From an uncultured Bacteroidales bacterium (lineage in GTDB: Bacteria; Bacteroidota; Bacteroidia; Bacteroidales; Bacteroidaceae): a stretch of DNA of 64,000 nt. Made by a program: the position numbers and the translations under genes. The stretch covers positions 1-64,000 of the forward strand of contig CACWTR010000009.1 of NCBI GenBank assembly GCA_902763865.1, given 5' to 3'. Shown here piece by piece: positions 21,472 to 31,235 of this stretch. Within the stretch, counting starts at the first letter, position 1. Each line of letters starts with the position of its first letter. Below the pieces are notes generated by a model, which made no database searches, was not told the DNA's origin, and was given only the letters and a program-made list of their open reading frames with translations.

Positions 21472-22554
21472 ATGAAACTACAACAATTCAAGTACAAGCT
21501 TCCCGAAGACCGCATAGCACAGGAACCTACCCCCTTCCGTGACGATTGCAGGCTCATGGTCATTCATGCCAAACGTGGCATCATAGAGCATCACGACTCG
21601 TTCCGCGATGTGTTGAACTACTTCGACGAGAAGGATGTCTTCGTCTTCAACGACACAAAAGTCTTTCCAGCCCGTCTCTATGGCAACAAAGAGAAGACGG
21701 GTGCCAAGATAGAGGTCTTCCTGCTGCGCGAGCTCAACAGAGAGATGCGCCTTTGGGACGTACTGGTCGATCCTGCACGCAAGATACGTATCGGCAACAA
21801 GCTATATTTCGGAGAAGACGAGTCGATGGTGGCAGAAGTCATCGACAACACCACGAGCCGAGGCCGCACACTTCGTTTCCTCTACGACGGCACACACGAA
21901 GAGTTCAAGCGTGCCCTCTTTGCCCTGGGCGAGCCGCCTATCCCGAAGCAAATACTCCGGCGCGACGTCCTGCCCGAAGATGTCGAGAACTTCCAGACCA
22001 TCTTTGCCGAGAAGGAAGGAGCCGTAACGGCTCCCACGGCGGGCCTGCACTTCTCTCCGCAGCTCATGAAGATGATGGAGATCAAGGGCGTTGAATTTGC
22101 CTTCGTCACCCTGCATTGCGGCCTCAGCAACTTCCGTGAGATAGACGTGGAGGACTTGACCAAGCACAAGATGGACAGCGAGGAGATGCACGTCGAGCCA
22201 GAAGCTTGCGACATCATCAACCGCGCACGTGCCGAGCATCGCAAAATCGTGGCCGTCGGCACAACGGTGCAGCGCGTACTGGAGACGGCTGTCTCCACCG
22301 ACGGACAGCTCAAGGAGTATCACGGATGGACGAACCGCTTCATCTTTCCGCCCTACGAATTCCATCTGGCCGACGCCATGATAGCCAACTTCTATCTGCC
22401 TTACAGCACCCTGCTCATGCTCACCTGTGCCTTCGGCGGCTACGACCTCATCATGAAAGCCTATAAGGAAGCGCTCCGCTACAACGAGAACGACCCCGAC
22501 AAGCGCTATCGCTTCGGCACCTACGGCGATGCCATGCTGATCCTGAACGACTGA
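21472..22554 (+). CDS. queA: S-adenosylmethionine:tRNA ribosyltransferase-isomerase
   Basis: QueA transfers and isomerises the ribosyl part of SAM onto preQ1-tRNA to make epoxyqueuosine in the queuosine pathway. The 360-residue protein has the N-terminal [25 protein letters not shown], the [13 protein letters not shown] motif, and [16 protein letters not shown] with [11 protein letters not shown], the conserved core of the family. The C-terminal block [34 protein letters not shown] is intact. The gene lies directly after truB, so two tRNA-modification genes share the transcript. Confidence 0.97.
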   Translation: MKLQQFKYKLPEDRIAQEPTPFRDDCRLMVIHAKRGIIEHHDSFRDVLNYFDEKDVFVFNDTKVFPARLYGNKEKTGAKIEVFLLRELNREMRLWDVLVDPARKIRIGNKLYFGEDESMVAEVIDNTTSRGRTLRFLYDGTHEEFKRALFALGEPPIPKQILRRDVLPEDVENFQTIFAEKEGAVTAPTAGLHFSPQLMKMMEIKGVEFAFVTLHCGLSNFREIDVEDLTKHKMDSEEMHVEPEACDIINRARAEHRKIVAVGTTVQRVLETAVSTDGQLKEYHGWTNRFIFPPYEFHLADAMIANFYLPYSTLLMLTCAFGGYDLIMKAYKEALRYNENDPDKRYRFGTYGDAMLILND

Positions 22555-22622
22555 AGACTCCCCTCAGAGGGACGAGTCAAAATGAAGGAAGGAGAAAGCC
22601 GACGCTTTGCGCCCGTTTTTAT

Positions 22623-22718
22623 CTCACGAGTCAAAGCCGTTTGCCTCACGAGTCAAAGCCGTTTACCTCACGAGTCGGAGCCGCACACGTCGTGAGTCGT
22701 GGCGCGTTACGTCACGTC
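22623..22718. repeat. 22-bp-period CTCACGAG array
   Basis: Units start at 22623, 22645 and 22667 (each CTCACGAGTC plus AAAGCCGTTT or a variant), and a fourth at 22689 begins GTCGTGAG, the inverted form. The period is exactly 22 bp. Arrays with the same core and period occur at 28837 and 41321. The array fills most of the queA-folK gap, and no gene lies in 22555-22754. Confidence 0.8.
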
Positions 22719-22754
22719 GTCTTTCTCGAAACACCCCCAACAGACAGTAATGAC

Positions 22755-23288
22755 ATGATGCCGGAATCCAAAGCAAGTAAAGATTTCCCCCTACAGGGGG
22801 AGGGGGCCGCGCTCTATCTTTCTCTCGGTTCCAATCTTGGCGACAGGGAACGCTTACTGCGCTGCGCCATTGCGCTCATAGGGGAACGCATCGGCACGGT
22901 GCAGCGCGTCTCGTCGTTTATCGAGACCGAACCCTGGGGATTCCGGAGCGAGCATCCCTTCCTGAATGCAGCCTGCAAGGTGCTGACAAAGCTCTCTCCC
23001 ATGCAGTGCCTTGAGGCGACGCAGCAGATAGAGCGCGAACTCGGACGGCAGACGAAGTCAAGGGACGGCATTTATCACGACCGTCCCATTGACATCGACC
23101 TCCTGCTCTACGGCAACGTCCATTTATCCACCCCCGAGCTTACTCTGCCGCACCCCCTGATGCTGGAGCGCGACTTCGTGATGATTCCCCTCAGGGAAAT
23201 CCTCGGGGAGGACGAAGCGTTACTCTCCTGCCATCACGATGAGGCTCAGACCCGTGAGGAAGAAGACGAACATCAGGCCAACCAGTAG
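22755..23288 (+). CDS. folK: 6-hydroxymethyl-7,8-dihydropterin pyrophosphokinase
   Basis: FolK activates 6-hydroxymethyldihydropterin with ATP for folate synthesis. The core motifs are LYLSLGSNLGDRE, the FIETEPWGF loop and the active-site region GRQTKSRDGIYHDRPIDIDLLLYG with LPHPLMLERDFV. The nearest in-frame ATGs before the core are 22755 and 22758; an upstream TTG is unlikely. About 20 residues precede the usual FolK start and include a palindromic TTCCCCCTACAGGGGG repeat translated in frame. The tail after LREILGEDEALL is unusual, because it is read from the antisense of the convergent permease gene over 69 nt. Confidence 0.92.
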   Translation: MMPESKASKDFPLQGEGAALYLSLGSNLGDRERLLRCAIALIGERIGTVQRVSSFIETEPWGFRSEHPFLNAACKVLTKLSPMQCLEATQQIERELGRQTKSRDGIYHDRPIDIDLLLYGNVHLSTPELTLPHPLMLERDFVMIPLREILGEDEALLSCHHDEAQTREEEDEHQANQ

Positions 23289-24218
23289 CCTTGTCTTGCT
23301 GTCAGCTCCCTTGAACTCGTGCCATACGAACACGCCCCACAGCGCGGCTATCATGGGCGCTCCCTGCCCGAGGGCATACGAGATGGCAGCACCGGCCTTG
23401 CCAGCCACGATGTAGCTGAGCACGGTGCCCAGGCCCCATACCAGTCCGCCGAGCACGCCGACGAGATGAGTGCCGAAGGCTCCCTTGAAGTACGTCTTGT
23501 AGCTGACCGGCTCGCCCTGTACGGGATACTTCATGGCCAGCGTTCCCCAGAGGAAGTTGCTTATGAAGATGCCTATCGTGAAGATGAAGAAGGCGGTGTA
23601 GGGCGTGGCCTTGCCGGGCTCCGGAGCCTGGAAGTTGTCCAGGTCCATTGCTGCTGCCACGAAACGGTAGAAGCACGACATCAGTACACCCGCTATGACT
23701 GCCAGCACGATGCCTTTGCTTCCCGTCCTTGTCCCTTTCTGCATGCGTCCCGATGCAATGCCGTTCACGATGATAGCCACCATGATGAGTGCTACGCCGC
23801 CAAAGAGCAGGGTGGGGTCGCCCTTAGGTTGCCCGATGTAGTTCAGTATCACACCGAGTACCAGTGCGATGCCTACTCCCACGGGGAAAGCGACGGACAT
23901 GCCGGCCAGCGAGACACTGGCGGAGAGAAGAATGTTGGAGGCGTTGAAGATGATGCCTCCGACCAGGGCACTCAGTACGGCAGCACCCGACACTTGCATC
24001 AGGTCGGCGGTGAAGCTGCGTCCTTCTTCTCCCGTGCTGCCCAGCGTGAAGCCGACAATCAGGGCAAGGAGAACGAGGCCGATGACATAGTCCCAATAGA
24101 AGAGTTCGTAGCGCCAGCTCTTGGCTGCAAGCTTCTGCGTGTTGCCCCATGAACCCCAGCATATCATCGTGACCACGCAAAGCACGACTGCCAGGAAGTA
24201 ACTGTTGACGATAAACAT
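23220..24218 (-). CDS. Ribose-type sugar permease (GRP/DMT superfamily)
   Basis: A 332-residue integral membrane protein with about ten membrane segments and the N-terminal signature MICWGSWGNTQKLA, characteristic of Bacteroidetes permeases often named GRP-family sugar or DMT transporters. It is directly followed upstream by a ribokinase (20 nt gap on the same strand), and in Bacteroides a related permease imports ribose (RbsP). A proton-coupled ribose uptake role is therefore the best inference. Nucleoside or other pentose transport is possible. Its last 69 nt overlap the convergent folK gene. Confidence 0.8.
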   Translation of the reverse strand: MFIVNSYFLAVVLCVVTMICWGSWGNTQKLAAKSWRYELFYWDYVIGLVLLALIVGFTLGSTGEEGRSFTADLMQVSGAAVLSALVGGIIFNASNILLSASVSLAGMSVAFPVGVGIALVLGVILNYIGQPKGDPTLLFGGVALIMVAIIVNGIASGRMQKGTRTGSKGIVLAVIAGVLMSCFYRFVAAAMDLDNFQAPEPGKATPYTAFFIFTIGIFISNFLWGTLAMKYPVQGEPVSYKTYFKGAFGTHLVGVLGGLVWGLGTVLSYIVAGKAGAAISYALGQGAPMIAALWGVFVWHEFKGADSKTRLLVGLMFVFFLTGLSLIVMAGE

Positions 24219-24238
24219 AGTGTAACTGTAATTTATGG

Positions 24239-25162
24239 TTAGGTTAGTTCTTTTCTGTATGGAATGCTACGCCAGGCTCCCATGCGTGTCACGCTGAGGG
24301 CGGCGGCTTTGTTGGCAAAGCATATAGCTTCGCCAAGTGCCTGCCCCTCGCTGAGTGCGACGCACAGGGCACCGCAGAAGGTGTCGCCCGCTGCTGTCGT
24401 GTCAACGGCCTCCACTCTTGTGGGCGGAATGCAGACGAGCCCGTTGCCGTCTGCCGTATATGCTCCCTTGGCTCCGGCAGTTATGATGACGTTCCTTACG
24501 CCTTTTGCCTGAATGCATCGGATGGCTTGCAGGGCTGTCTCTTCGTCGGTCACCTGGAGGCCCGACATCATCGATGCTTCGGTTTCGTTGGGCGTGATGA
24601 GTGTCAGGCAGCGGAGCAACTCGTCGGGCAGCGGTTCCTTCGGGAAGGGTGCGGGATTGAGCACGACTTTTGCGCCGGCTTCGTATGCTATGCGGGCAGC
24701 CTTGACAAGCGTCTCGACGGGTGTCTCGAGCTGCATCAGCACGATGTCGGCCTTTGCGATGAGCGGACGTGCTGCCTCGATGTCGTGCTCGCTGAGCAAG
24801 GCATTGGCGCCGCTTGCCACGATGATGCTGTTCTCTCCCTTGCTATCGACGGGTATGAGTGCCACGCCCGTAGCCGCATCCTTCGTCGGGAGCACGAAAG
24901 TGGTGTCTATGCCTTCCTGCTGCATCATGCCGATGGCTTGATGGCCGAAGCTGTCGTCTCCCACTCTGGCAACGAATGCCACGTGTCCGCCCAACCTGCT
25001 CACGGCCACGGCCTGGTTTGCTCCCTTGCCCCCCTGGTTCGTCATGAAGTCGTGTCCGATGATTGTCTCTCCCGGACGAGGCAAGTAATCCACCTTGATG
25101 ACCATATCCGTGTTGCTGCTGCCGACGACCACAATCAGTGGCCTGTTCTCCTTCTTCTCCAT
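24239..25162 (-). CDS. rbsK: Ribokinase (PfkB family)
   Basis: Ribokinase phosphorylates D-ribose at C5. The 307-residue protein shows the PfkB N-terminal signature (VGSSNTDMVIKVDYLPRPGET and GGKGANQAVAVSRLGG) and the C-terminal signature DTTAAGDTFCGAL with the catalytic Asp. The anion-hole and ATP region IITAGAKGAY is present. Length is normal. It leads a two-gene unit with the downstream sugar permease and has a TAACTTTG -7 element 33 nt before the start. Other PfkB sugar kinases are the alternative, but the GxNQA sequence is ribokinase-like. Confidence 0.9.
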   Translation of the reverse strand: MEKKENRPLIVVVGSSNTDMVIKVDYLPRPGETIIGHDFMTNQGGKGANQAVAVSRLGGHVAFVARVGDDSFGHQAIGMMQQEGIDTTFVLPTKDAATGVALIPVDSKGENSIIVASGANALLSEHDIEAARPLIAKADIVLMQLETPVETLVKAARIAYEAGAKVVLNPAPFPKEPLPDELLRCLTLITPNETEASMMSGLQVTDEETALQAIRCIQAKGVRNVIITAGAKGAYTADGNGLVCIPPTRVEAVDTTAAGDTFCGALCVALSEGQALGEAICFANKAAALSVTRMGAWRSIPYRKELT

Positions 25163-25194
25163 TATATTATAAATAATGTGTTGCTATCACAGCA

Positions 25195-25202
25195 CAAAGT
25201 TA
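25195..25202 (-). promoter_or_regulatory. -7 element for rbsK
   Basis: Read on the minus strand this is TAACTTTG, matching TAnnTTTG, 33 nt upstream of the ribokinase start. The -33 box is poor (CTTG with 22-nt spacing). Confidence 0.55.
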
Positions 25203-25324
25203 CTCTTTTTTCGCGAGAAACGTGCAAGGGAAGTGAGATATTCCTGTTTCTTTTGTTAAAATATCGTAAATGAGCTAAAGAAAACCCCGTTTTGTCCCCG
25301 TAAAGGAAAAAAGTGCGGCATTTA

Positions 25325-25356
25325 TTTGCGGGTACATTTATTTCTTCGTACCTTTG
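25325..25356 (+). promoter_or_regulatory. Promoter for rpsO
   Basis: TTTG at 25325-25328, 20 nt spacer, TACCTTTG at 25349-25356: a full match to the Bacteroidetes consensus. The 5' leader to the rpsO start is about 70 nt and includes GCATCCGCATTTGCG and GACGAGTGGTGCTGCTCG, possible hairpins for S15 autoregulation. Confidence 0.8.
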
Positions 25357-25431
25357 CATCCGCATTTGCGAAGCAGTGCCGACGAGTGGTGCTGCTCGAC
25401 AAACAAGTTCAACACATAACAGATTTACATT

Positions 25432-25701
25432 ATGTACTTAGATTCAGCTAAGAAAGAAGAGATTTTCAGTCAGTATGGTCAAGGCAAGGCCGATACCGGC
25501 AGCGCCGAGAGCCAGATTGCTCTGTTCAGCTACCGCATCAAGCACCTGACCGAGCACATGAAGCAGAACCGCAAGGACCACAGCACCGAGCGTGCCCTGA
25601 CAGGTCTGGTCGGCAAGCGTCGTGCCCTGCTCAACTACCTGAAAGCTCGCGACATCAATCGCTATCGTGCAATTGTTAAAGCCCTCGGCCTGCGTAAGTA
25701 A
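25432..25701 (+). CDS. rpsO: 30S ribosomal protein S15
   Basis: An 89-residue primary 16S rRNA-binding protein of the small subunit platform. The family signature is clear: GSAESQIALFSYRIKHLTEHMKQNRKDHSTERALTGLVGKRRALLNYL. Length is standard (88-89). It is monocistronic, with its own strong promoter at 25325-25356 and an intrinsic terminator at 25729-25772. Confidence 0.98.
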   Translation: MYLDSAKKEEIFSQYGQGKADTGSAESQIALFSYRIKHLTEHMKQNRKDHSTERALTGLVGKRRALLNYLKARDINRYRAIVKALGLRK

Positions 25702-25728
25702 CTGCGCAGCTCCGTTGGAACAAAGAAC

Positions 25729-25772
25729 AAGGCTGCATTTCCCGACAGGGCAATGCAGCCTTTCTTCTTCTT
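25729..25772 (+). terminator. Intrinsic terminator after rpsO
   Basis: AAGGCTGCATT (25729-25739) pairs with AATGCAGCCTT (25752-25762), an 11-bp stem, and is followed by TTCTTCTTCTTT. It lies 28 nt after the rpsO stop. Confidence 0.85.
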
Positions 25773-25889
25773 TAAGTTCATAATCCGCAATTCGTAATCA
25801 GTTTGGCCGCACGTTTTGACGTGGGTGGTAATTCAGAATGACGAGTTGCGCATTATGAAAGAACTATTAAGAATTATGAATTGCGAATT

Positions 25890-28511
25890 ATGAATTGGAA
25901 AAAGTTTCTTCCTGATGTGCTGGCCGTGCTCTTCTTCGTGGCCGTCAGCGTAGTGTATTTCCTTGTGCCTATTCGCGACGGGCTTGTCCTGACCGGCCAT
26001 GACCATACGGGCGGCGTAGGCAGCGGAGTGGAGATGGAGCAGTACAGAAAGGCTCATGGCGGGGAGCGGACCCGATGGACCAATACGCTCTTCTCGGGAA
26101 TGCCGACCTATCAGATGAGTCCGAGCTATGACAGTACGGACACCCTCAGCTCGCTGGAACGCGTCTATCAGCTCGGCTTGCCCGGCCTCTCGGCATACGC
26201 AGCCTATGTGTTCATGATGCTGTTGGGCTTCTATATCATGCTGCGAGCTTTCGACTTCCGTGTCTGGATGGCAGCCCTCGGCGCTGTGCTCTGGGCTTTC
26301 AGCAGCTACTATTTCATCATCATTGGAGCCGGTCACATCTGGAAGCTCCTGACCTTGAGTTTCATTCCGCCTACCATTGGCGGCATGGTGCTTTGCTATC
26401 GCGGCAGATATCTGCTCGGCATTGTGGTGACGGGCTTTTTCACGGCGATGCAGGTGCACAGCAACCATGTCCAGATGAGCTACTATTTCCTGTTCGTCAT
26501 CGGACTGATGGCCCTGGCATTCCTTATCGATGCCATTCGCCAGAAGGCTTTTGCCGGCTGGCTGAAGGCAACGCTTTGCTTTGCCATAGGCGGAATCCTC
26601 GGCGTTGCCATCAATCTGAGCAACCTCTACCACACGTGGGAGTACAGCAAGGAGAGCATGCGCAGCAAGAGCGAGCTGACACAGAAGACGAAGGACCCTG
26701 CCGACCAGACGACCAGCGGCCTCGAGCGCAGCTACATCACGATGTGGTCTTACGGCATCGGGGAGACTTGGACCCTGCTCGTGCCTAACACGAAGGGCGG
26801 TGCCAGTCAGCTGTTGGCCGACAACAAGACTGCCATGAAGCATGCCAATCCGGAGTTTGCTCCCATCTATCGCGGCTTCACGCAGTACTGGGGAGAACAG
26901 CCCGGCACGAGCGGTCCCGTGTATGTCGGAGCCTTTGTCCTGATGCTGTTCTGGCTCGGCTTCTTCATCGTGAAGGGCCCCATGAAGTGGTGCCTGCTGG
27001 CAGCAACCGCCCTGAGCATCCTGCTTTCTTGGGGTAAGAACTTCATGGGCTTTACTGACTTCTTCCTGGACTATGTGCCCATGTACGACAAGTTCCGCAC
27101 CGTGGCCAGCATCCTCGTCATTGCGGAGTTCACGATTCCCCTGCTTGCGATGCTTGCCCTGAAGAAGGTTGTGGAGGAACCGGACTGCCTCCGCGGAAGG
27201 GAGGCCCACCTCTCGCGCGTACATTATATTACTATCAGCTTTGCCCTGACCGGCGGCGTGGCCTTGCTCTTCTGGCTTATGCCGGACCTCTTCTTCGGCA
27301 ACTACGTCTCCAGCTCTGACCAGGCCTACATGCAGCAGTATGTATCTGCGGGCTACATTCCGCAGGAGCTGGCGGGCCAGATACTGGACAACATGAGCGA
27401 GATGCGCCGTGCAATGTTCACGCAGGACGCTTTCCGCAGCTTTGTCGTCGTGACCTTGGGCACTGTGCTGCTGCTGGCCTTCCGCTTTGGAAAGCTGAAA
27501 GCGACGCCGATGGTGGCTGGCATCATCGTGCTGTGCCTCGTGGATATGTGGGCCGTGAACAAGCGCTACCTGAACGACGGCATGTTCTCCCGCCCCAAGT
27601 CCAACGAACAGGCTTTCCCCCAGACGGATGCCGACCGCCTCATCTGTCAGGACCCCGACCTCTACTATCGCGTGCTGAACCTCAGCGTGAGCACATTCAA
27701 CGACAACACCACCTCGTTCCACCACAAGAGCATCGGCGGCTATCATCCCGCCAAGCTGCGTCGCTATCAGGAACTCATCGAGGAGCACCTGTCGGGCGAG
27801 ATGAGTCGCCTCAGCAAAGCTGTCATGGAGACGGCGGGCCACCTTGAGGAGTGTCCGGGCGACAGCCTCTTCCCCGTGCTCAATATGCTCAACATGAAGT
27901 ATGCCATCGTTCCCCTGAAGGAAGGCAGGACGCTGCCCGTCCGGAATCCTTGGGCGCAGGGCAACGGATGGTTCGTGGAGCAGGTCAGGTACGTGCCCGA
28001 TGCCGATGCCGAGATAGCAGCCCTGCACGAGACTGACCTCCGGAAAGTGGCCGTGGTGAACGAAAGGACCCTCTCTGACTCCCCCCAGACCCCCTCTAAC
28101 TTCCCCTTAAAGGGGGAGAACCTGGGCGAAGACTCAGCAAAGGAAGCCTCCCCTTTAAGGGGAGGTTTGGAAGGGTCTTCTGAGAGTTCTTCCGTCGAGC
28201 TGACCGCCTACGAAGCCAACCGCCTGGCCTATAAAGTCAGGAGCCAAGAGGGTGGGGTGGTCGTCTTCAGCGAGATTTACTATCCCGGCTGGACCTGTAC
28301 CATCGACGGCAATCCGACTCCTATCGTCAGGGCCAATTATGTGCTGCGAGCTGTCAACGTGCCGGCAGGCGAGCACGAAGTCGTCATGACCTTCGACCCG
28401 CAGACGGTCCATGTCACGGAAGCCATTGCCTATGCCGCCCTTGCCGTGCTGGGACTCATGCTCATCATCCTGCTTGCAGTCAGCATCCGCAGGAGGCGAC
28501 AACAGGAATAG
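25890..28511 (+). CDS. YfhO-like polytopic membrane protein
   Basis: An 873-residue protein with about 12-14 membrane segments, a large extracytoplasmic C-terminal region (about 560-830) and a final membrane helix followed by RRRRQQE. The overall plan and motifs such as FSGMPTYQ, MYDKFRTVASILVIAEF and the C-terminal FSEIYYPGWTCTIDG match the YfhO family, which in Firmicutes helps glycosylate lipoteichoic acid; the Bacteroidetes role is unknown. The ATG at 25890 is preferred over an upstream TTG. Residues about 726-767 are encoded by a CCCCTTAAAGGGG-type intergenic repeat read in frame, giving a low-complexity Ser/Pro/Gly insert. It is probably monocistronic. Confidence 0.85.
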   Translation: MNWKKFLPDVLAVLFFVAVSVVYFLVPIRDGLVLTGHDHTGGVGSGVEMEQYRKAHGGERTRWTNTLFSGMPTYQMSPSYDSTDTLSSLERVYQLGLPGLSAYAAYVFMMLLGFYIMLRAFDFRVWMAALGAVLWAFSSYYFIIIGAGHIWKLLTLSFIPPTIGGMVLCYRGRYLLGIVVTGFFTAMQVHSNHVQMSYYFLFVIGLMALAFLIDAIRQKAFAGWLKATLCFAIGGILGVAINLSNLYHTWEYSKESMRSKSELTQKTKDPADQTTSGLERSYITMWSYGIGETWTLLVPNTKGGASQLLADNKTAMKHANPEFAPIYRGFTQYWGEQPGTSGPVYVGAFVLMLFWLGFFIVKGPMKWCLLAATALSILLSWGKNFMGFTDFFLDYVPMYDKFRTVASILVIAEFTIPLLAMLALKKVVEEPDCLRGREAHLSRVHYITISFALTGGVALLFWLMPDLFFGNYVSSSDQAYMQQYVSAGYIPQELAGQILDNMSEMRRAMFTQDAFRSFVVVTLGTVLLLAFRFGKLKATPMVAGIIVLCLVDMWAVNKRYLNDGMFSRPKSNEQAFPQTDADRLICQDPDLYYRVLNLSVSTFNDNTTSFHHKSIGGYHPAKLRRYQELIEEHLSGEMSRLSKAVMETAGHLEECPGDSLFPVLNMLNMKYAIVPLKEGRTLPVRNPWAQGNGWFVEQVRYVPDADAEIAALHETDLRKVAVVNERTLSDSPQTPSNFPLKGENLGEDSAKEASPLRGGLEGSSESSSVELTAYEANRLAYKVRSQEGGVVVFSEIYYPGWTCTIDGNPTPIVRANYVLRAVNVPAGEHEVVMTFDPQTVHVTEAIAYAALAVLGLMLIILLAVSIRRRRQQE
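28066..28190. repeat. Palindromic intergenic-type repeat inside the YfhO-like gene
   Basis: Two GC palindromes, CCCCTTAAAGGGG (from 28103) and CCTCCCCTTTAAGGGGAGG (28147-28165), are flanked by GGACCCTCTCT and its near inverse AAGGGTCTTCTGAG. The reading frame stays open across them. Similar palindromes occur between genes at 19532-19552, 35930-35952, 43880-43900 and 49917-49938. Confidence 0.7.
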
Positions 28512-28529
28512 CAGTCAGCAAAAAAAATA

Positions 28530-28831
28530 TATGATTATCCTGGGTCGTACCACCAGCGCCCTGAAAGGGCAGTAAGCTGTCAGCCCAGGGCATCGCCCTG
28601 GGGCAAAGCGTATATCATCCTTCGCCCTGAAGGGGCAAAAGAATAATTCAGGAAAGTCTTTTGCCCTTTCAGGGCGTGCCTTATGTCACATAGACCACCC
28701 AGGGCGATGCCCTGGGCTATGGGCTTACTGCCCTTTCAGGGCTGTTCGGCGATGCCCTGGGCTATGGGCTTACTGCCCTTTCAGGGCTGTTCCGAAACTA
28801 ATGAATGGTGGTACGACCCAGGATAATCATA
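28530..28831. mobile_element. 302-bp non-autonomous element with perfect 26-bp terminal inverted repeats
   Basis: Bases 28530-28555 are the exact reverse complement of 28806-28831 (ends TATGATTATCCTGGGTCG...). The interior has no coding capacity and is built from palindromes such as GCCCTTTCAGGGC and CAGGGCATCGCCCTGG. It also holds a perfect 45-bp tandem duplication at 28703-28747 and 28748-28792. This is the form of a MITE or REP-like element mobilised in trans. No target-site duplication is obvious. Confidence 0.7.
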
Positions 28832-28836
28832 AAAAT

Positions 28837-28961
28837 AAGCTCACGAGGTTTTGCCCGGAAGCTCACGAGGTTTTGCCCCGAAGCTCGCGAGGTTTTGCTC
28901 CGAAGCTCACGAGGTTTTGCTCCGAAGCTCACGAGGCTTTGCCCGGAAGCTCACGAGGCAC
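28837..28961. repeat. 22-bp tandem array (5.7 units), CTCACGAGG core
   Basis: Units begin at 28837, 28859, 28881, 28903, 28925 and 28947 (last one partial), each AAGCTCACGAGGTTTTGCCC or a close variant. Because 22 is not a multiple of three, all plus-strand frames stay open and produce spurious repetitive reading frames. There are no unique spacers, so it is not a CRISPR. It abuts the 302-bp element. Confidence 0.85.
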
Positions 28962-29036
28962 AAACCGTCCTGTCTCAGGTGTCGTGTCTGCTGCCGAAGA
29001 CTGCCGTGTCAGAAATCCTGCCATTCATGTCAGACA

Positions 29037-29070
29037 AAAGTGCGTGCCAATCCGGTTTGGCACGCACTTT
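29037..29070. promoter_or_regulatory. 14-bp perfect palindrome upstream of groES
   Basis: AAAGTGCGTGCCAA (29037-29050) and TTGGCACGCACTTT (29057-29070) flank a 6-nt loop, 45 nt before the groES start. It could be an operator for the chaperonin operon or a terminator hairpin. It is not CIRCE, whose arms read TTAGCACTC and GAGTGCTAA. No consensus -7 box was found between it and groES. Confidence 0.5.
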
Positions 29071-29115
29071 GTATATAAGAGGGTGGAATGTTTAACCAAT
29101 TAACTAAATAAAGAA

Positions 29116-29388
29116 ATGAACGTAAAACCATTGGCAGACCGCGTGCTCATCGAGCCCGCTCCTGCAGAGACAAAGACAGTAGGCGGCATCATCATCCCCG
29201 ACACCGCCAAGGAGAAACCCCTGAAGGGTACAGTAGTGGCCGTAGGTAAAGGCACGAAGGACGAAGAAATGGTCCTCAAGACAGGTGACCAGGTCCTCTA
29301 TGGCAAGTATGCCGGCACGGAGCTGGAAATAGAGGGTGTCAAGTATCTCATCATGCGTCAGAGCGACGTGGTTGCAGTACTCGGCTGA
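29116..29388 (+). CDS. groES: Co-chaperonin GroES
   Basis: GroES is the seven-subunit lid of the GroEL folding chamber in the cytoplasm. The 90-residue protein carries [34 protein letters not shown], which includes the mobile loop that docks on GroEL, then GTVVAVGKG and the C-terminal strand [14 protein letters not shown]. Length is standard. groEL follows after 42 nt of GTAAATG-type spacer repeats, so the two form the usual operon. Confidence 0.98.
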   Translation: MNVKPLADRVLIEPAPAETKTVGGIIIPDTAKEKPLKGTVVAVGKGTKDEEMVLKTGDQVLYGKYAGTELEIEGVKYLIMRQSDVVAVLG

Positions 29389-29415
29389 CAAGAATCGTAA
29401 ATGGTAAATGATTAA

Positions 29416-31062
<1,647 letters not shown>

Positions 31063-31114
31063 AATAGAAGGCAATGCCCCGATTCCCTCTTTCAGAAGAG
31101 GGGAGAAGCAGGAG

Positions 31115-31151
31115 CCGCTTCGACCGCAATGGACGAAGCGGTTTCTTTTTT
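31115..31151 (+). terminator. Intrinsic terminator after groEL
   Basis: CCGCTTCG (31115-31122) pairs with CGAAGCGG (31134-31141) and is followed directly by TTTCTTTTTT. Confidence 0.85.
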
Positions 31152-31161
31152 ATCTGAACTA

Positions 31162-31193
31162 TTTTGCCGTTTGACATAAAACCCGTATCTTTG
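31162..31193 (+). promoter_or_regulatory. Promoter for the GH128-like secreted protein
   Basis: TTTTG at 31162-31166, 19 nt spacer, TATCTTTG at 31186-31193. It begins immediately after the groEL terminator. It also shows that translation must start downstream, at 31236, not at the in-frame ATG-like codon at 31164. Confidence 0.82.
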
Positions 31194-31235
31194 CAGACGA
31201 ATAACATAAAACTAACAACATTACCCAATCATTGT

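Noticed and set aside
25833..28028. 731-codon minus-strand open frame
   Set aside because: It is antisense to the YfhO-like gene, whose membrane segments and family motifs are clear. The antisense product is low in hydrophobic segments and rich in His, Gln and Ala, as expected from a GC-rich shadow.
28837..28961. CRISPR-like repeat array
   Set aside because: The 22-bp units are directly adjacent with no unique spacers, and no cas genes are present.
29037..29070. CIRCE (HrcA operator) upstream of groES
   Set aside because: The arms read AAAGTGCGTGCCAA and TTGGCACGCACTTT, not TTAGCACTC and GAGTGCTAA, and the loop is 6 not 9 nt.
28801..29103. Three overlapping plus-strand frames of 75-100 codons
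   Set aside because: All come from the 22-bp tandem array, which keeps every frame open because 22 is not divisible by three. The proteins are just the same repeat read in different frames.
31164..31235. N-terminal extension of the GH128-like protein
   Set aside because: It overlaps the promoter at 31162-31193 and would place a non-signal sequence ahead of the signal peptide.
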